DNA of 64,000 nucleotides from Kytococcus aerolatus (GCF_900187395.1 NZ_FYEZ01000001.1:62001-126000); one strand, 5' to 3'. Positions 50,055 through 61,769 are shown, counted from the stretch's first letter. Program-made: numbers and translations. The notes: a model not told the origin generated them from the letters alone.

Positions 50055-51502
50055 CCACGACTGCCGATGGCACCCCCAGCGGTAGCTCCCACATCGAGGA
50101 GCTGAACCCGGGTCTGAAGGACCTGGGCCGTTACGAGTACGGCTGGCACGACGAGGACGAGGCCGGGCGCACCGCCCAGCGCGGCCTCAACGAGGCCGTG
50201 GTCGAGGACATCTCGGCCCGCAAGAGCGAGCCGGAGTGGATGCTGGAGACCCGCCGCAAGGCCCTCAAGCTGTTCGACCGCAAGCCCATGCCGCACTGGG
50301 GCTCGGACCTCTCGGACATCGACTTCCAGAACATCAAGTACTTCGTGAAGTCCACCGAGAAGCAGGCGACCTCCTGGGACGAGCTGCCCCAGGAGATCAA
50401 GGACACCTACGACAAGCTGGGCATCCCGGAGGCCGAGAAGCAGCGGCTCATCGCCGGTGTGGCTGCGCAGTACGAGTCCGAGGTCGTCTACCACCAGATC
50501 CGTGAGGACCTGGAGGAGAAGGGCGTCATCTTCGTCGACACCGACACCGCCCTGCGCGAGCACGAGGACCTCTTCCGCGAGCACTTCGCGACCGTCATCC
50601 CCACCGGTGACAACAAGTTCTCCGCGCTGAACACGGCCGTCTGGTCCGGTGGCTCCTTCATCTACGTGCCGCCGGGCGTCCACGTGGACATCCCGCTGCA
50701 GGCCTACTTCCGGATCAACACCGAGAACATGGGCCAGTTCGAGCGGACCCTGATCATCGCCGACGAGGGCTCCTACGTGCACTACGTCGAGGGCTGCACG
50801 GCGCCGATCTACCAGTCCGACTCGCTGCACAGCGCGGTCGTGGAGATCATCGTCAAGAAGAACGCCCGGGTGCGCTACACGACGATCCAGAACTGGTCGA
50901 ACAACGTGTACAACCTGGTCACCAAGCGCGCCACCTGCGCCGAGGGCGCCACGATGGAGTGGATCGACGGCAACATCGGTTCCAAGGTGACCATGAAGTA
51001 CCCGGCCGTCTTCCTCATGGGCGAGCACGCCAAGGGCGAGACCCTGTCGGTCGCCTTCGCCGGCGAGGGTCAGCACCAGGACGCCGGTTCGAAGATGGTC
51101 CACAACGCCCCGAACACCTCCAGCTCGATCGTCTCGAAGTCGGTCGCCCGGGGCGGCGGCCGCACCTCGTACCGCGGCCTGGTCCAGGTGGCCGAGGGTG
51201 CCTACAACTCGAAGTCGTCCGTGGTGTGCGACGCGCTGCTGGTCGACCAGATCAGCCGCTCCGACACCTACCCGTACGTCGACATCCGTGAGGACGACGT
51301 GCAGATGGGCCACGAGGCGACCGTCTCCAAGGTCTCCGAGGACCAGCTCTTCTACCTCATGTCCCGCGGGATGGCCGAGGAAGAGGCGATGGCGATGATC
51401 GTGCGCGGCTTCGTCGAGCCGATCGCCCGCGAGCTGCCCATGGAGTACGCCCTCGAGCTGAACCGCCTCATCGAGCTGCAGATGGAAGGAGCCGTCGGCT
51501 GA
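50051..51502 (+). CDS. sufB: Fe-S cluster assembly scaffold SufB
   Basis: A 483-aa scaffold of the SufBCD complex on which nascent clusters form. Beta-helix blocks include [19 protein letters not shown] and [19 protein letters not shown], with the conserved Cys, and [18 protein letters not shown] followed by [20 protein letters not shown]. No intein is present, unlike M. tuberculosis SufB. It overlaps sufR (ATGA) and sufD (TGATG). Confidence 0.96.
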   Translation: MTTTADGTPSGSSHIEELNPGLKDLGRYEYGWHDEDEAGRTAQRGLNEAVVEDISARKSEPEWMLETRRKALKLFDRKPMPHWGSDLSDIDFQNIKYFVKSTEKQATSWDELPQEIKDTYDKLGIPEAEKQRLIAGVAAQYESEVVYHQIREDLEEKGVIFVDTDTALREHEDLFREHFATVIPTGDNKFSALNTAVWSGGSFIYVPPGVHVDIPLQAYFRINTENMGQFERTLIIADEGSYVHYVEGCTAPIYQSDSLHSAVVEIIVKKNARVRYTTIQNWSNNVYNLVTKRATCAEGATMEWIDGNIGSKVTMKYPAVFLMGEHAKGETLSVAFAGEGQHQDAGSKMVHNAPNTSSSIVSKSVARGGGRTSYRGLVQVAEGAYNSKSSVVCDALLVDQISRSDTYPYVDIREDDVQMGHEATVSKVSEDQLFYLMSRGMAEEEAMAMIVRGFVEPIARELPMEYALELNRLIELQMEGAVG

Positions 51503-52776
51503 TGCCGAGCGCCACGAACACCGAGAACGCCCCGTCGCTGCTGGCTGCCGCCGACGCCGCGGGCACCACGCACACCGATCCCGCCGCCCTGCTGAGCACC
51601 CCGGAGGCCGGCGAGTCGCGTGCGCACCGCCAGCGTTCCGCCGACCCGGCGGACTTCCACCGCCCCTCCGGGCGCGAGGAGGACTGGCGCTTCACCCCGC
51701 TGGACCGCCTCGGTTCCCTGCTGGACGTCCGGGAGACCGACACCAGCGGTGACCAGCCGGCCACCACCTGGGAGATCAGCGACGAGGAGTCCCTCGGCGA
51801 GCTGCTGGCTCCCGGGCAGGCCCCGCGCGGGACCGTCCTGGTTCCGGAGGACCGGGCCGCCGCCGTGGCCTCCGCCGGCTCCCAGCAGGCGCTCCACGTG
51901 CGGATCCCGGCCGAGGCCGAGCTCGACGCGCCCGTCGTGGTGCGCGTGCACGGCACCGGTGCCGGACGTCGCTCCAACGGGCACGTCGTCATCGAGGCCG
52001 AGCACCACGCCAAGGCCATGGTGATCCTCCACCACACCGGCTCCGCCGAGCACGGCGAGAACGTCGAGGTCGTCTCCGGCGACGGCTCGCAGCTCACCGT
52101 CGTCTCGCTGCAGGAGTGGGAGGACGACGCCGTCCACACCGGCCAGCACGAGGCCCGGATCGGTCGCGACGCCAGCTTCCGCCACATCGTGGTGACCCTG
52201 GGTGGTGACCTGGTGCGCCTCAACACCAAGGTGTCCTACGCCGGGCCGGGCGGCTCGGCGGAGCTCTTCGGCGTGTACTTCGCCGACGCGGGGCAGCACC
52301 AGGAGCACCGCATCTTCGTGGACCACGACGCCCCGCGCTGTTCCTCGGACGTCCTGTACAAGGGCGCCCTGCAGGGCGAGACCGCCCGCACCGTGTGGGT
52401 GGGTGACGTGCTCATCCGTGCCGAGGCCGAGGGCACCGACACCTACGAGATGAACCGGAACCTGGTCCTCACCGACGGCGCCCGCGCCGACTCGGTGCCG
52501 AACCTGGAGATCGAGACCGGCGAGATCGAGGGCGCCGGGCACGCGAGCACGACCGGTCGCTTCGACGACGAGCAGCTCTTCTACCTGCAGGCGCGGGGCA
52601 TCCCCGAGGACGAGGCCCGCCGCCTCGTGGTCCGCGGCGTCTTCGCCGACATCGTCCAGCGCATCGGTGTGCCCGAGGTGACCAACCGGATCATGCGGGC
52701 GATCGAGGAGGAGCTGGGCTTCGTCCCGGCTACCGAGTCGTCCGAGGAGGCCGAGCCGAGCGAGGTCGAGGCCTGA
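51502..52776 (+). CDS. sufD: Fe-S cluster assembly protein SufD
   Basis: A 424-aa paralogue of SufB that completes the SufBC2D complex and is tied to iron entry. A variable N-terminus of about 130 residues precedes the beta-helix. The C-terminal hallmark ARGIPEDEARRLVVRGVFAD is present, with the conserved His in GAGHASTTGRFDDEQLFYL. Start and stop overlap the neighbours by one base each. Confidence 0.95.
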   Translation: MPSATNTENAPSLLAAADAAGTTHTDPAALLSTPEAGESRAHRQRSADPADFHRPSGREEDWRFTPLDRLGSLLDVRETDTSGDQPATTWEISDEESLGELLAPGQAPRGTVLVPEDRAAAVASAGSQQALHVRIPAEAELDAPVVVRVHGTGAGRRSNGHVVIEAEHHAKAMVILHHTGSAEHGENVEVVSGDGSQLTVVSLQEWEDDAVHTGQHEARIGRDASFRHIVVTLGGDLVRLNTKVSYAGPGGSAELFGVYFADAGQHQEHRIFVDHDAPRCSSDVLYKGALQGETARTVWVGDVLIRAEAEGTDTYEMNRNLVLTDGARADSVPNLEIETGEIEGAGHASTTGRFDDEQLFYLQARGIPEDEARRLVVRGVFADIVQRIGVPEVTNRIMRAIEEELGFVPATESSEEAEPSEVEA

Positions 52777-53132
52777 TGCACGACCCGACCGCGACCGGGG
52801 CCCTGCCCGTCGGTGGCCACGAGGAGTTCCTCGTGGGCGCCACGACGGACCTGCCCGAGGTGGGCGGGGCCGTCGTCGAGCTCGCCGGGCGCCGCATCGC
52901 GGTCGTCCGGGACTCGAAGGGCGAGATCCACGCGATCGACGACACGTGCACGCACGCCAACGTCTCCCTCGCCGAGGGGGAGGTGTCCGAGGACACCATC
53001 GAGTGCTGGCTGCACGGCTCGGAGTTCGAGCTGACCACGGGCAAGCCCCTGAGCCTGCCGGCCACCCAGCCGGTGAACGTCTACCCGGTGCGCGTCGACG
53101 GCACCTCCGTCTACGTGTCCGTGCCCGTCTGA
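52776..53132 (+). CDS. Rieske-type [2Fe-2S] ferredoxin in the suf operon
   Basis: A 118-aa Rieske domain of the non-heme oxygenase ferredoxin type. Cluster ligands are C-x-H in DTCTHANVSL and C-x2-H in CWLHGSEF. It starts on the sufD stop (TGATG), so it belongs to the operon. The position between sufD and sufC recurs in actinobacteria; an electron-donor role in cluster assembly is the natural guess but is inference. Confidence 0.9.
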   Translation: MHDPTATGALPVGGHEEFLVGATTDLPEVGGAVVELAGRRIAVVRDSKGEIHAIDDTCTHANVSLAEGEVSEDTIECWLHGSEFELTTGKPLSLPATQPVNVYPVRVDGTSVYVSVPV

Positions 53133-53190
53133 GGCACGCACCGCACCACCCACCACCCCAGACTTCAAGCCTTCACGAGAGGACACCCAC

Positions 53191-55282
<2,092 letters not shown>

Positions 55283-55283
<1 letters not shown>

Positions 55284-55744
55284 TGGACATGTACCAGGAG
55301 ATCATCCTCGACCACTCGAAGAACCCGCAGAACGCCGGGCTCCGCGAGCCCTTCGAGGCGGAGGTGCACCACGTGAACACCTCCTGCGGTGACGAGGTCA
55401 CCGTGCGCGTGCACGTGGACCTCAGCACGACGCCGCCGACCATCGCCGACGTGTCCTACGACGCGATGGGCTGCAGCATCTCGACCGCCTCCACCTCGGT
55501 GATGACCGAGGAGACCATCGGCCACGACGCCGATGAGGTGGCCGGGACCCTGGCGGAGATGAAGAAGATGCTCACCTCGCGTGGCCAGCACGCCGGCGAC
55601 GAGGAGCTCATCGGTGACGGCGTGGCCTTTGCCGGTGTCTCCCAGTACCCGGCGCGCGTGAAGTGTGCGCTGCTGGGCTGGACCGCCCTCACCGACGCCC
55701 TGGCCCGCACCGGGGTCGACATCACGAACGGAGAGAACGCATGA
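55283..55744 (+). CDS. sufU: Zinc-dependent sulfurtransferase SufU
   Basis: A 153-aa IscU-like protein that accepts sulfur from SufS. Zinc ligands are Cys35 and Asp37 (TSCGDE), the cysteine in AMGCSIS and the C-terminal cysteine in RVKCALLGW. The insert between the second and third cysteine that marks SufU is present. The ATG overlaps the sufS stop. Confidence 0.94.
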
Positions 55745-56064
55745 GCGAGAACGCGAACGCCACCCAGGAGGACGTGACCGAGGCCCTCCGCGACGTCGTG
55801 GACCCCGAGCTCGGGATCAACGTCGTGGACCTCGGCCTGGTCTATGGCACCACCGTCGAGGAGGACGGCCGCGCCGTCATCGACATGACCCTCACCTCGC
55901 CGGCCTGCCCGCTGACGGACGTCATCGAGGACCAGGTCGCCGGCTCCCTGGAGGGCCTGGTCACCGGCCACGTCATCAACTGGGTCTGGATGCCGCCGTG
56001 GGGTCCGGACAAGATCACCGAGGACGGCCGCGAACAGCTGCGCGCCCTGGGCTTCAACATCTGA
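55741..56064 (+). CDS. sufT: SufT/MIP18-family Fe-S maturation protein
   Basis: A 107-aa DUF59 protein with DPELGINVVDLGLVYG and the conserved cysteine in TLTSPACPLTD, assigned to Fe-S cluster maturation or carrier function. ATGA overlap with sufU. It is the last gene of the suf operon and is followed by a terminator. Confidence 0.93.
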   Translation: MSENANATQEDVTEALRDVVDPELGINVVDLGLVYGTTVEEDGRAVIDMTLTSPACPLTDVIEDQVAGSLEGLVTGHVINWVWMPPWGPDKITEDGREQLRALGFNI

Positions 56065-56082
56065 GCCACCGCGAGCACGCAC

Positions 56083-56115
56083 GGAGGGCCGGACCCGATC
56101 GGGGTCCGGCCCTCC
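56083..56115. terminator. Terminator of the suf operon
   Basis: Exact 14-bp arms GGAGGGCCGGACCC (56083-56096) and 56102-56115 around GATCG. Shared with the convergent DoxX gene. Confidence 0.82.
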
Positions 56116-56128
56116 TCTGCGGCCGGGG

Positions 56129-56590
56129 TCACAGGCCATCGACGGCGACGACGAGGGCGGCGACGAGGTACACGGCCTGCAGCACCGAGCGGCGGAGCAG
56201 AGGAGTGGCCGGGGCCTCAGGTCCGGCGTGTCCTCGGGCGGCGTGCAGGTTGGCCGGGAAGACGGCCACAAGGAACACAGCCACCCCCGCCGCGATCCAG
56301 GAGCGGACCACGGGCTCGCCCACGGTGGTGACCAGCCCCGCCGCGGCCGCCAGCTCGAGCAGGCCGGTGGCGGTGACGACCAGGTGTGGGGCAGGAACCC
56401 ACGGGGGCACCATGGCGATCAGGCCGCGGCGGCGCGGGCGGGGCACGAAGTGCGCTGAGCCGGTGAGCAGGAGCATCACAGCCAGTCCGATAGCGAGGCG
56501 GGCCGTCCACGGTTCCAGCAGTTCGACCCCGAGGGCGGCGGCGACAGCGGCCGCTCCGGTGCCGAGGAGCAGTGCGATGAGCGGTGCCAT
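56129..56590 (-). CDS. DoxX-family membrane protein
   Basis: A 153-aa protein with four hydrophobic segments and the DoxX-like stretch GLLELAAAAGL...FPANLHAAR. DoxX relatives participate in thiol or quinone redox processes, but this small subgroup has no settled function. It is divergent from a tetR gene across an 83-base gap holding a perfect operator-like repeat, so the TetR protein probably controls it. Confidence 0.78.
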   Translation of the reverse strand: MAPLIALLLGTGAAAVAAALGVELLEPWTARLAIGLAVMLLLTGSAHFVPRPRRRGLIAMVPPWVPAPHLVVTATGLLELAAAAGLVTTVGEPVVRSWIAAGVAVFLVAVFPANLHAARGHAGPEAPATPLLRRSVLQAVYLVAALVVAVDGL

Positions 56591-56631
56591 GAGTCCCCCT
56601 GTAGCTGGTCACTGTCAAGATCAACCGTACC

Positions 56632-56660
56632 GCAGAATCTGGACAGTGCCCAGATTCTGC
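56632..56660. promoter_or_regulatory. TetR-type operator
   Basis: GCAGAATCTGG (56632-56642), a seven-base spacer and CCAGATTCTGC (56650-56660) form an exact 11-bp inverted repeat. It overlaps TGGACA (56640-56645), the likely -35 for the -10 box TAGGCT (56662-56667) of tetR, so binding would block the gene's own promoter and, by position, the divergent DoxX gene. Confidence 0.8.
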
Positions 56661-56673
56661 GTAGGCTCAGGGC

Positions 56674-57237
56674 ATGAGCACCGGATACCACCACGGGGAC
56701 CTGCGCCGAGTCATGCTCCGGGCCGCCGCGGAGACAGTGGCCACCGAGGGCGTCGATGCGCTCTCGCTGCGGGATCTCGCGCGGCGTGCCGGGGTCTCCC
56801 ACAGCGCTCCGGCGCACCACTTCGCTCACCGGCGGGGTCTCCTGACCGCACTGGCCACCGAGGGACATGACGCCTTGGCGGATCGGCTCGTGGCCGTGGA
56901 GGGTGAGGGCTTTGAGCACGTCGCGGTGGCCTACGTGCGCTTCGCGCTGGACCAGCGCGGGCACTACGCGGTCATGCACCGCGCGGACCTCCTGGACGAG
57001 GACAACTGTGCGCTCCAGGAGGCCCGTGCCGCCTCCACGAACCCGCTGAGGCGTGGTGTCGCCGGGCTCCTGCCCTGTCAGCGGGGGGAGCTCTCGCACG
57101 ACGAGGCCGCCTTGGCGGCTTGGGCCCTCGTGCACGGCATCGCCGGCCTCGCCCTGGACGGACGGACCGGCGATGCGGGGGAGGTGGAGCGGTTCGCGCT
57201 CCGGTGTGCGCGGCAGTTGTTCCGTGCTGCCGACTGA
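56674..57237 (+). CDS. TetR/AcrR-family transcriptional regulator
   Basis: 187 aa. The N-terminal TetR helix-turn-helix (SLRDLARRAGVSHSAPAHHF, near residues 31-50) is followed by a ligand domain of the WHG/TetR_C type (ALVHGIAGLAL). TAGGCT ends six bases before the ATG, so the message is probably leaderless. The palindrome in its promoter implies autoregulation and control of the divergent DoxX gene. The inducer is unknown. Confidence 0.88.
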   Translation: MSTGYHHGDLRRVMLRAAAETVATEGVDALSLRDLARRAGVSHSAPAHHFAHRRGLLTALATEGHDALADRLVAVEGEGFEHVAVAYVRFALDQRGHYAVMHRADLLDEDNCALQEARAASTNPLRRGVAGLLPCQRGELSHDEAALAAWALVHGIAGLALDGRTGDAGEVERFALRCARQLFRAAD

Positions 57238-57241
57238 CTGA

Positions 57242-58681
57242 TCAGGCAGTGGCGCCCTGCACCTCGCGCTCGGTGGCGGGCTCGCGGCCGTCCGCCTCGG
57301 CCTGGGTGACCGACTCATCGGCGTAGGGGAGCTCGCCGCGCTCGGCCTCGTAGAGCCCGCGGTCGAGGATCCCCTCACGGTGCGAGACGACGGTGGGAAC
57401 CAGCGTCTGCCCGGCGACGTTCACCGCGGTGCGGCCCATGTCGACGATCGGGTCGACGGCCAGCAGGAGGCCGACGCCCTCCAGTGGCAGGCCCAGCGTG
57501 CTCAGCGTCAGCGTGAGCATCACCAGCGCACCGGTCAGGCCCGCGGTGGCGGCCGAGCCGAGCACCGAGACCACGACGATGAGCAGGTAGTCGGTGAGCC
57601 CGAGCTGCAGGTCGAAGAACTGGGCCACGAAGATCGCCGCCACGGCCGGGTAGATCGCGGCGCAGCCGTCCATCTTGGTGGTGGCGCCGAAGGGGATCGC
57701 GAACGAGGCGTAGCCGGAGGGTACGCCGAGGTTCCGCTCGGTCACCCGCTGCGTGAGCGGCATGGTGCCCAGCGAGGAGCGCGAGACGAAGGCCAGCTGG
57801 ATGGCCGGCCAGGCCCCGGAGAACCACTGCTTCACCGAGAGGCCGTGGGCCAGCAGGATCGCCGGGTAGAGGGCGAAGAGCACCAGGGCCAGGCCCAGGT
57901 AGATCGTCAGGACGAAGATGCCCAGCGAGCCCATCGTGTCCCAGCCGTAGGTGGCCACGGCGCGGCCGATGAGACCCGCCGTGCCGATGGGGGCCAGGAG
58001 GATGACCCACCACAGGACCTTCTGGACGATCGCCAGCGCGGAGCGGGCGAAGGCCAGGAAGGGCTCGGCCTCGTGGCCCACCTTCAGCGCGGCGATGCCG
58101 ACGGCGATGGCCATGACCACGATCTGCAGGGCGTTGAACCCGAAGGAGATCTCACCGCCCTCACCGGCCGAACCGGCGAGGCCGAGGAAGTTGGTCGGCA
58201 CCAGGCCGGTGAGGAAGTCGAGCCAGGAGCCGCTGGCGTCGGGGGCCTGCGCGGCCTTCTCGGACACGCTGGAGTGCTCGCCGGGGCGCGTCACCAGGGC
58301 CAGGACGATGCCGATCACCACGGAGACCAGGGCGGTGATGGCGAACCAGATGAGGGTCTGACCGACCAGGCGGGCGGCGTTGCCGAGCTCGCGCAGGTTG
58401 GCGATGGAGGCGACGACCGCGAGGAAGATCAGCGGCGGCACGAGCGTCTTGAGCAGGGTCACGAAGGTGGTGCCCACGATGGTGAGCGTCTCGGTGAGCC
58501 AGTTGGGGTTCTCCTCGGTGCCGCCCAGCTGGCGGGCGAGGGCGCCCAAGGCGATGCCGACGGCCAGACCGAGCAGGATCTGCATGCCGAAGGAGGGCAG
58601 TGGCAGGCGGCGGCGGGGTGCGGCCGGCTGCTGGGGGGACGGGGGTTCGGGGCTGGGGGAGTGCGTGGACGTGGCGGACAC
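57242..58681 (-). CDS. Dicarboxylate/amino acid:cation symporter (SLC1/DAACS)
   Basis: A 479-aa member of the GltP/DctA/TcyP superfamily with eight membrane helices and two re-entrant hairpins. RSSLGTMPLT is hairpin 1. The helix-7 motif reads TTKMDGCAA in place of NMDGTA, and helix 8 is DPIVDMGRTAVNVAGQ with its Asp and Arg intact. The altered helix-7 motif is closer to cystine or neutral amino-acid members than to glutamate carriers. GTG start with GAGAGGAA upstream. It converges on tetR with four bases between stops. Confidence 0.88.
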   Translation of the reverse strand: MSATSTHSPSPEPPSPQQPAAPRRRLPLPSFGMQILLGLAVGIALGALARQLGGTEENPNWLTETLTIVGTTFVTLLKTLVPPLIFLAVVASIANLRELGNAARLVGQTLIWFAITALVSVVIGIVLALVTRPGEHSSVSEKAAQAPDASGSWLDFLTGLVPTNFLGLAGSAGEGGEISFGFNALQIVVMAIAVGIAALKVGHEAEPFLAFARSALAIVQKVLWWVILLAPIGTAGLIGRAVATYGWDTMGSLGIFVLTIYLGLALVLFALYPAILLAHGLSVKQWFSGAWPAIQLAFVSRSSLGTMPLTQRVTERNLGVPSGYASFAIPFGATTKMDGCAAIYPAVAAIFVAQFFDLQLGLTDYLLIVVVSVLGSAATAGLTGALVMLTLTLSTLGLPLEGVGLLLAVDPIVDMGRTAVNVAGQTLVPTVVSHREGILDRGLYEAERGELPYADESVTQAEADGREPATEREVQGATA

Positions 58682-59027
58682 GGGTGTTCCTCTCGGGGAC
58701 GGGCCCACGGAGGCGTCTCCTCCGGGAGTGCCGGGGGAGAGACGGTGCGTGGGGCGGGTGCTGTTCAGACGGAGCGGCGGGGTGACCGGGTGCTCAACAT
58801 CGGAAGGCGGGGGAACGCCCGAGGTCCACGTGCAGGCGACGCGTGAGGACGACAGGCATGACCGAAGATTATTACCATGCCTACGCTGGCTATCTCGATC
58901 CCGGTGTGATCTTCCTCCCCCGTGCGCGGCGGCCCTGCAGCGGGTGCGTGTCGGCAGACGAAGAGGCCCCGCCGGCCGGTGCCGTTGGGGCCCCTTCGGG
59001 TGACCGCGTGTGGCGGTCGGGCAGGAC
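58682..59027. other. Intergenic region upstream of the SLC1 symporter
   Basis: About 346 bases without a convincing gene. It holds an AT-rich patch (GATTATTACC, near 58867) that gives a TAATCT -10-like box on the minus strand for the symporter, and the terminator of the upstream metalloprotease gene. A 79-codon plus-strand frame here has no ribosome site and runs antisense into the metalloprotease, so it is not called. Confidence 0.5.
58960..58997 (-). terminator. Terminator after the zinc metallopeptidase gene
   Basis: GAAGAGGCCCC (58960-58970) pairs with GGGGCCCCTTC (58987-58997), one mismatch in 11, loop of 16 bases. Confidence 0.6.
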
Positions 59028-59984
59028 TCAGAGGTTCTGCGAGCGGAAGGTGTCGCAGGACTTCGCGTTGCCGCCCTCGTAGCCGGCCATGAACCACTTC
59101 TGGCGCTGCTCGGAGGAGCCGTGCGTGAAGGAGTCCGGGTTGACGCCCCGCCCGGAGCGCTGCTGGATGTTGTCGTCACCCACGGCGGCAGCGGCCTCCA
59201 GGGCCTGGTTGATCTGCTCCTGGGTGACCTTCTGGATGAGCGTGTTGCCGTCGGCGTCCTGGGTGCTGTCGGCGTTCTTCACCCACACGCCGGCGAGGCA
59301 GTCGGCCATGAGCTCGACGCGCACGGCGCCGGACTCGGCACCCTGCGGGTCCTGCTGGGAGTACTGCAGGTAACCGAGGATGTTCTGCACGTGGTGGCCG
59401 TACTCGTGGGCCACGATGTACATCTGCGCAAGGTTCTTCTCCTCGGGGTTCTCCACGCCGAACTTGTCGAGCTCGGAGAAGAAGGCCGGGTCGATGAAGA
59501 TCTTCTCGTCCACCGGGCAGTAGAACGGGCCGACCGCGTTCGAGGCGGTGCCGCACTGGCTCTGGGTCTGACCGGAGTAGATGACCGTCGTGGACGGGCG
59601 GTACTCCTTGCTGGGGTTGATGCTCTTCGGGAGCGCCTCCTCCCAGTAGTCCTGGACCGAGTTCACCGTGCCGATGACGCGGCAGTCGGTGTGCTCGTTG
59701 GCGTCCGCACCGGTCTGGCAGTGGGAGAAGTCACCCTCGCCGTTGCCGAACTCGCCGGTGTCGCCCGCGGCCTCGTAGCCGCTACCGAAGCTCCACGGGT
59801 CCTGCTGCTGGCCGCCGCCACCACCGGTCAGCATGTCGCCGCCGCCGAACATGTACACGAGCAGCAGGAGCAGGAGGCCACCCAGGCCACCGCCACCCAC
59901 GGCGGCGCCGCGGCCCATGCCGCCGCCACCGCGGCCGCTGGAGACCTGCGAGGTGTCCAGGCGTGCATTGTCATTGAAGGTCAT
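59028..59984 (-). CDS. ypfJ: YpfJ-family neutral zinc metallopeptidase
   Basis: A 318-aa membrane-anchored protein. A Gly-rich basic N-terminus precedes one hydrophobic segment (LGGLLLLLLVYMFGGG, about 34-49); the rest is outside the cell. The catalytic motif AHEYGHHVQN lies near residue 193 and the third ligand region is ELMADCLAGVW. Four cysteines (SHCQ, TDCR, QCGT, YCPV) suggest disulfides. Substrates are unknown. The ATG has no strong ribosome site but is the only plausible start. Confidence 0.9.
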   Translation of the reverse strand: MTFNDNARLDTSQVSSGRGGGGMGRGAAVGGGGLGGLLLLLLVYMFGGGDMLTGGGGGQQQDPWSFGSGYEAAGDTGEFGNGEGDFSHCQTGADANEHTDCRVIGTVNSVQDYWEEALPKSINPSKEYRPSTTVIYSGQTQSQCGTASNAVGPFYCPVDEKIFIDPAFFSELDKFGVENPEEKNLAQMYIVAHEYGHHVQNILGYLQYSQQDPQGAESGAVRVELMADCLAGVWVKNADSTQDADGNTLIQKVTQEQINQALEAAAAVGDDNIQQRSGRGVNPDSFTHGSSEQRQKWFMAGYEGGNAKSCDTFRSQNL

Positions 59985-60145
59985 GGTGTGCTCAGGTCCT
60001 CACGGGGAGTCGGGCAGAGAGGGTACTTGGCAGAGTACATCTCGGCATCGATCCGTCGTGTCCGCCGACCTGCTGGTCCGTGGCGTGTCATGCTGCGCAC
60101 CTCCGCACCCTTCAGGCCCCTCACATCCTTCACGCAGGAGATCCC

Positions 60146-61675
60146 ATGGCATTCCTCGGCAAGGCCGAATCCGTCGCCCCTCCGGGCTACAGCAAGTGGC
60201 TCATCCCCCCGGCCGCTCTCGCGGTGCACCTGGCCATCGGCCAGGTCTACGGCTTCTCGGTCTTCAAGACCTCCCTCGTGGAGCGCTTCGGCTCCAGCCA
60301 GACCGCCATCGCGTGGATCTTCTCCCTGGCCATCGTCGTCCTCGGCCTCTCGGCCGCGCTCTTCGGCACCTGGGTCGAGAAGAACGGCCCCCGCCGGGCC
60401 ATGTTCGTCGCCACCCTCTGCTGGGTCACCGGCTTCGTCGTGGGCGCCCTCGGCATCGCCACCAACCAGCTGTGGCTGCTCTACCTGGGCTACGGCGTGA
60501 TCGGTGGCATCGGACTGGGCATCGGTTACATCTCGCCGGTGTCCACGCTCATGAAGTGGTTCCCGGACCGACCGGGCCTGGCCACCGGCATGGCCATCAT
60601 GGGCTTCGGGGGTGGCGCCCTGTTCGCCTCGCCGCTGTCGAACCGCCTCATGGCCGCCTACGACTCGAGCTTCGACCCGACCACCAAGGGTGCCGTGGCC
60701 AGTGCCGACGCCCTGTGGATGACCTTCCTCACCCTCGGTGCGATCTACCTCTTCCTCATGCTCGTCGGTGTGGCCCTCATGCGCCTGCCGCAGGGCCACG
60801 GCTCCGACGAGGGTGCCGCGCACTCCCCGGCCAAGAACGGTGTGCAGGTGCGCGCCGCGACCGCCATCCGCACCCCGCAGTTCTGGCTGCTGTGGACGAT
60901 CCTGTTCTGCAACGTGACCGCCGGCATCGGCATCCTGGAGCAGGCGGCTCCGATGATCCAGGACTTCTTCCGTGAGAACGACGGCCTCTCGAGCGTGACT
61001 GCCGCGGCCGCCGGTGGATTCGTGGGTGTGCTCTCGCTGGCCAACATGGCCGGACGCTTCGCCTGGTCCACCCTGTCCGACTCCATCGGCCGCAAGCCGA
61101 TCTACACGATCTACCTCGGTGTCGGCCTGGCCGCCTACGCCCTGCTGGCCACCATCGGCCAGAGCTCCACCGTGGTGTTCGTGGGCCTGGCCCTGGTCAT
61201 CCTCTCCTTCTACGGCGGTGGATTCGCGACCATCCCGGCCTATCTCAAGGACCTCTTCGGCACCCTCGAGGTCGGCGCCATCCACGGTCGTCTGCTCACC
61301 GCCTGGGCGGCGGCCGGCGTGGCCGGGCCGCTGATCATCAACACCGTGCTCGACGCCGCCGGTGAGCCGGGCACGATGACCGCCGGCGACTACCGCCCGG
61401 CGCTGTTCACGATGGTCGGTGTGTTGGCCGTCGGGTTCATCGCCAACCTCCTGGTGCGCCCGGTGGCCGAGCGCCACTCGGACCACGAGGCCGCCCGTGC
61501 CGCGGCGCAGAAGGTCGCCGAGAACGAGGCCGCCCTGCGTGACGGCTCCATGGCGGCCGCGCGCGGCACCACCTCGCCGGTGCTCATCGTGCTCGCCTGG
61601 GCCTGCGTCGTGGGTCCGCTGGCCTACGGCCTGTGGGTGACCCTGGAGAAGGCGAGCAAGCTCTTCATCGGCTGA
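60146..61675 (+). CDS. OFA-type major facilitator transporter
   Basis: A 509-aa MFS protein of the oxalate/formate antiporter family with 12 membrane segments. N-terminal YSKWLIPPAALAVHLAIGQ and YGFSVF, first-loop GTWVEKNGPRRAMF, GYISPVSTLMKWFPDRPGLATG and GRFAWSTLSDSIGRKPIY are family blocks. A helix near the C-terminus (TTSPVLIVLAWACVVGPLAYGLW) is an extra segment common in actinobacterial members. GCAGGAG precedes the ATG. The anion carried cannot be told. A UUCG-capped terminator follows. Confidence 0.9.
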   Translation: MAFLGKAESVAPPGYSKWLIPPAALAVHLAIGQVYGFSVFKTSLVERFGSSQTAIAWIFSLAIVVLGLSAALFGTWVEKNGPRRAMFVATLCWVTGFVVGALGIATNQLWLLYLGYGVIGGIGLGIGYISPVSTLMKWFPDRPGLATGMAIMGFGGGALFASPLSNRLMAAYDSSFDPTTKGAVASADALWMTFLTLGAIYLFLMLVGVALMRLPQGHGSDEGAAHSPAKNGVQVRAATAIRTPQFWLLWTILFCNVTAGIGILEQAAPMIQDFFRENDGLSSVTAAAAGGFVGVLSLANMAGRFAWSTLSDSIGRKPIYTIYLGVGLAAYALLATIGQSSTVVFVGLALVILSFYGGGFATIPAYLKDLFGTLEVGAIHGRLLTAWAAAGVAGPLIINTVLDAAGEPGTMTAGDYRPALFTMVGVLAVGFIANLLVRPVAERHSDHEAARAAAQKVAENEAALRDGSMAAARGTTSPVLIVLAWACVVGPLAYGLWVTLEKASKLFIG

Positions 61676-61710
61676 CCCAGCGCCGGCGGCCGCGAGCCAC
61701 CGGCAGCAGC

Positions 61711-61744
61711 GGGGCGGGTCGGACCTTCGGGTCCGGCCCGCCCC
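61711..61744. terminator. Terminator after the OFA transporter
   Basis: 15-bp arms (61711-61725 and 61730-61744) with one G-T pair, capped by a TTCG tetraloop. It serves both this gene and the convergent TOPRIM gene. Confidence 0.85.
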
Positions 61745-61769
61745 GTCGTCGCCGGGGGGGGGAGGGGGC

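Noticed and set aside
58843..59082. 79-codon plus-strand frame upstream of the symporter
   Set aside because: No ribosome site; its end lies antisense to the metalloprotease gene, and the middle is a terminator hairpin.
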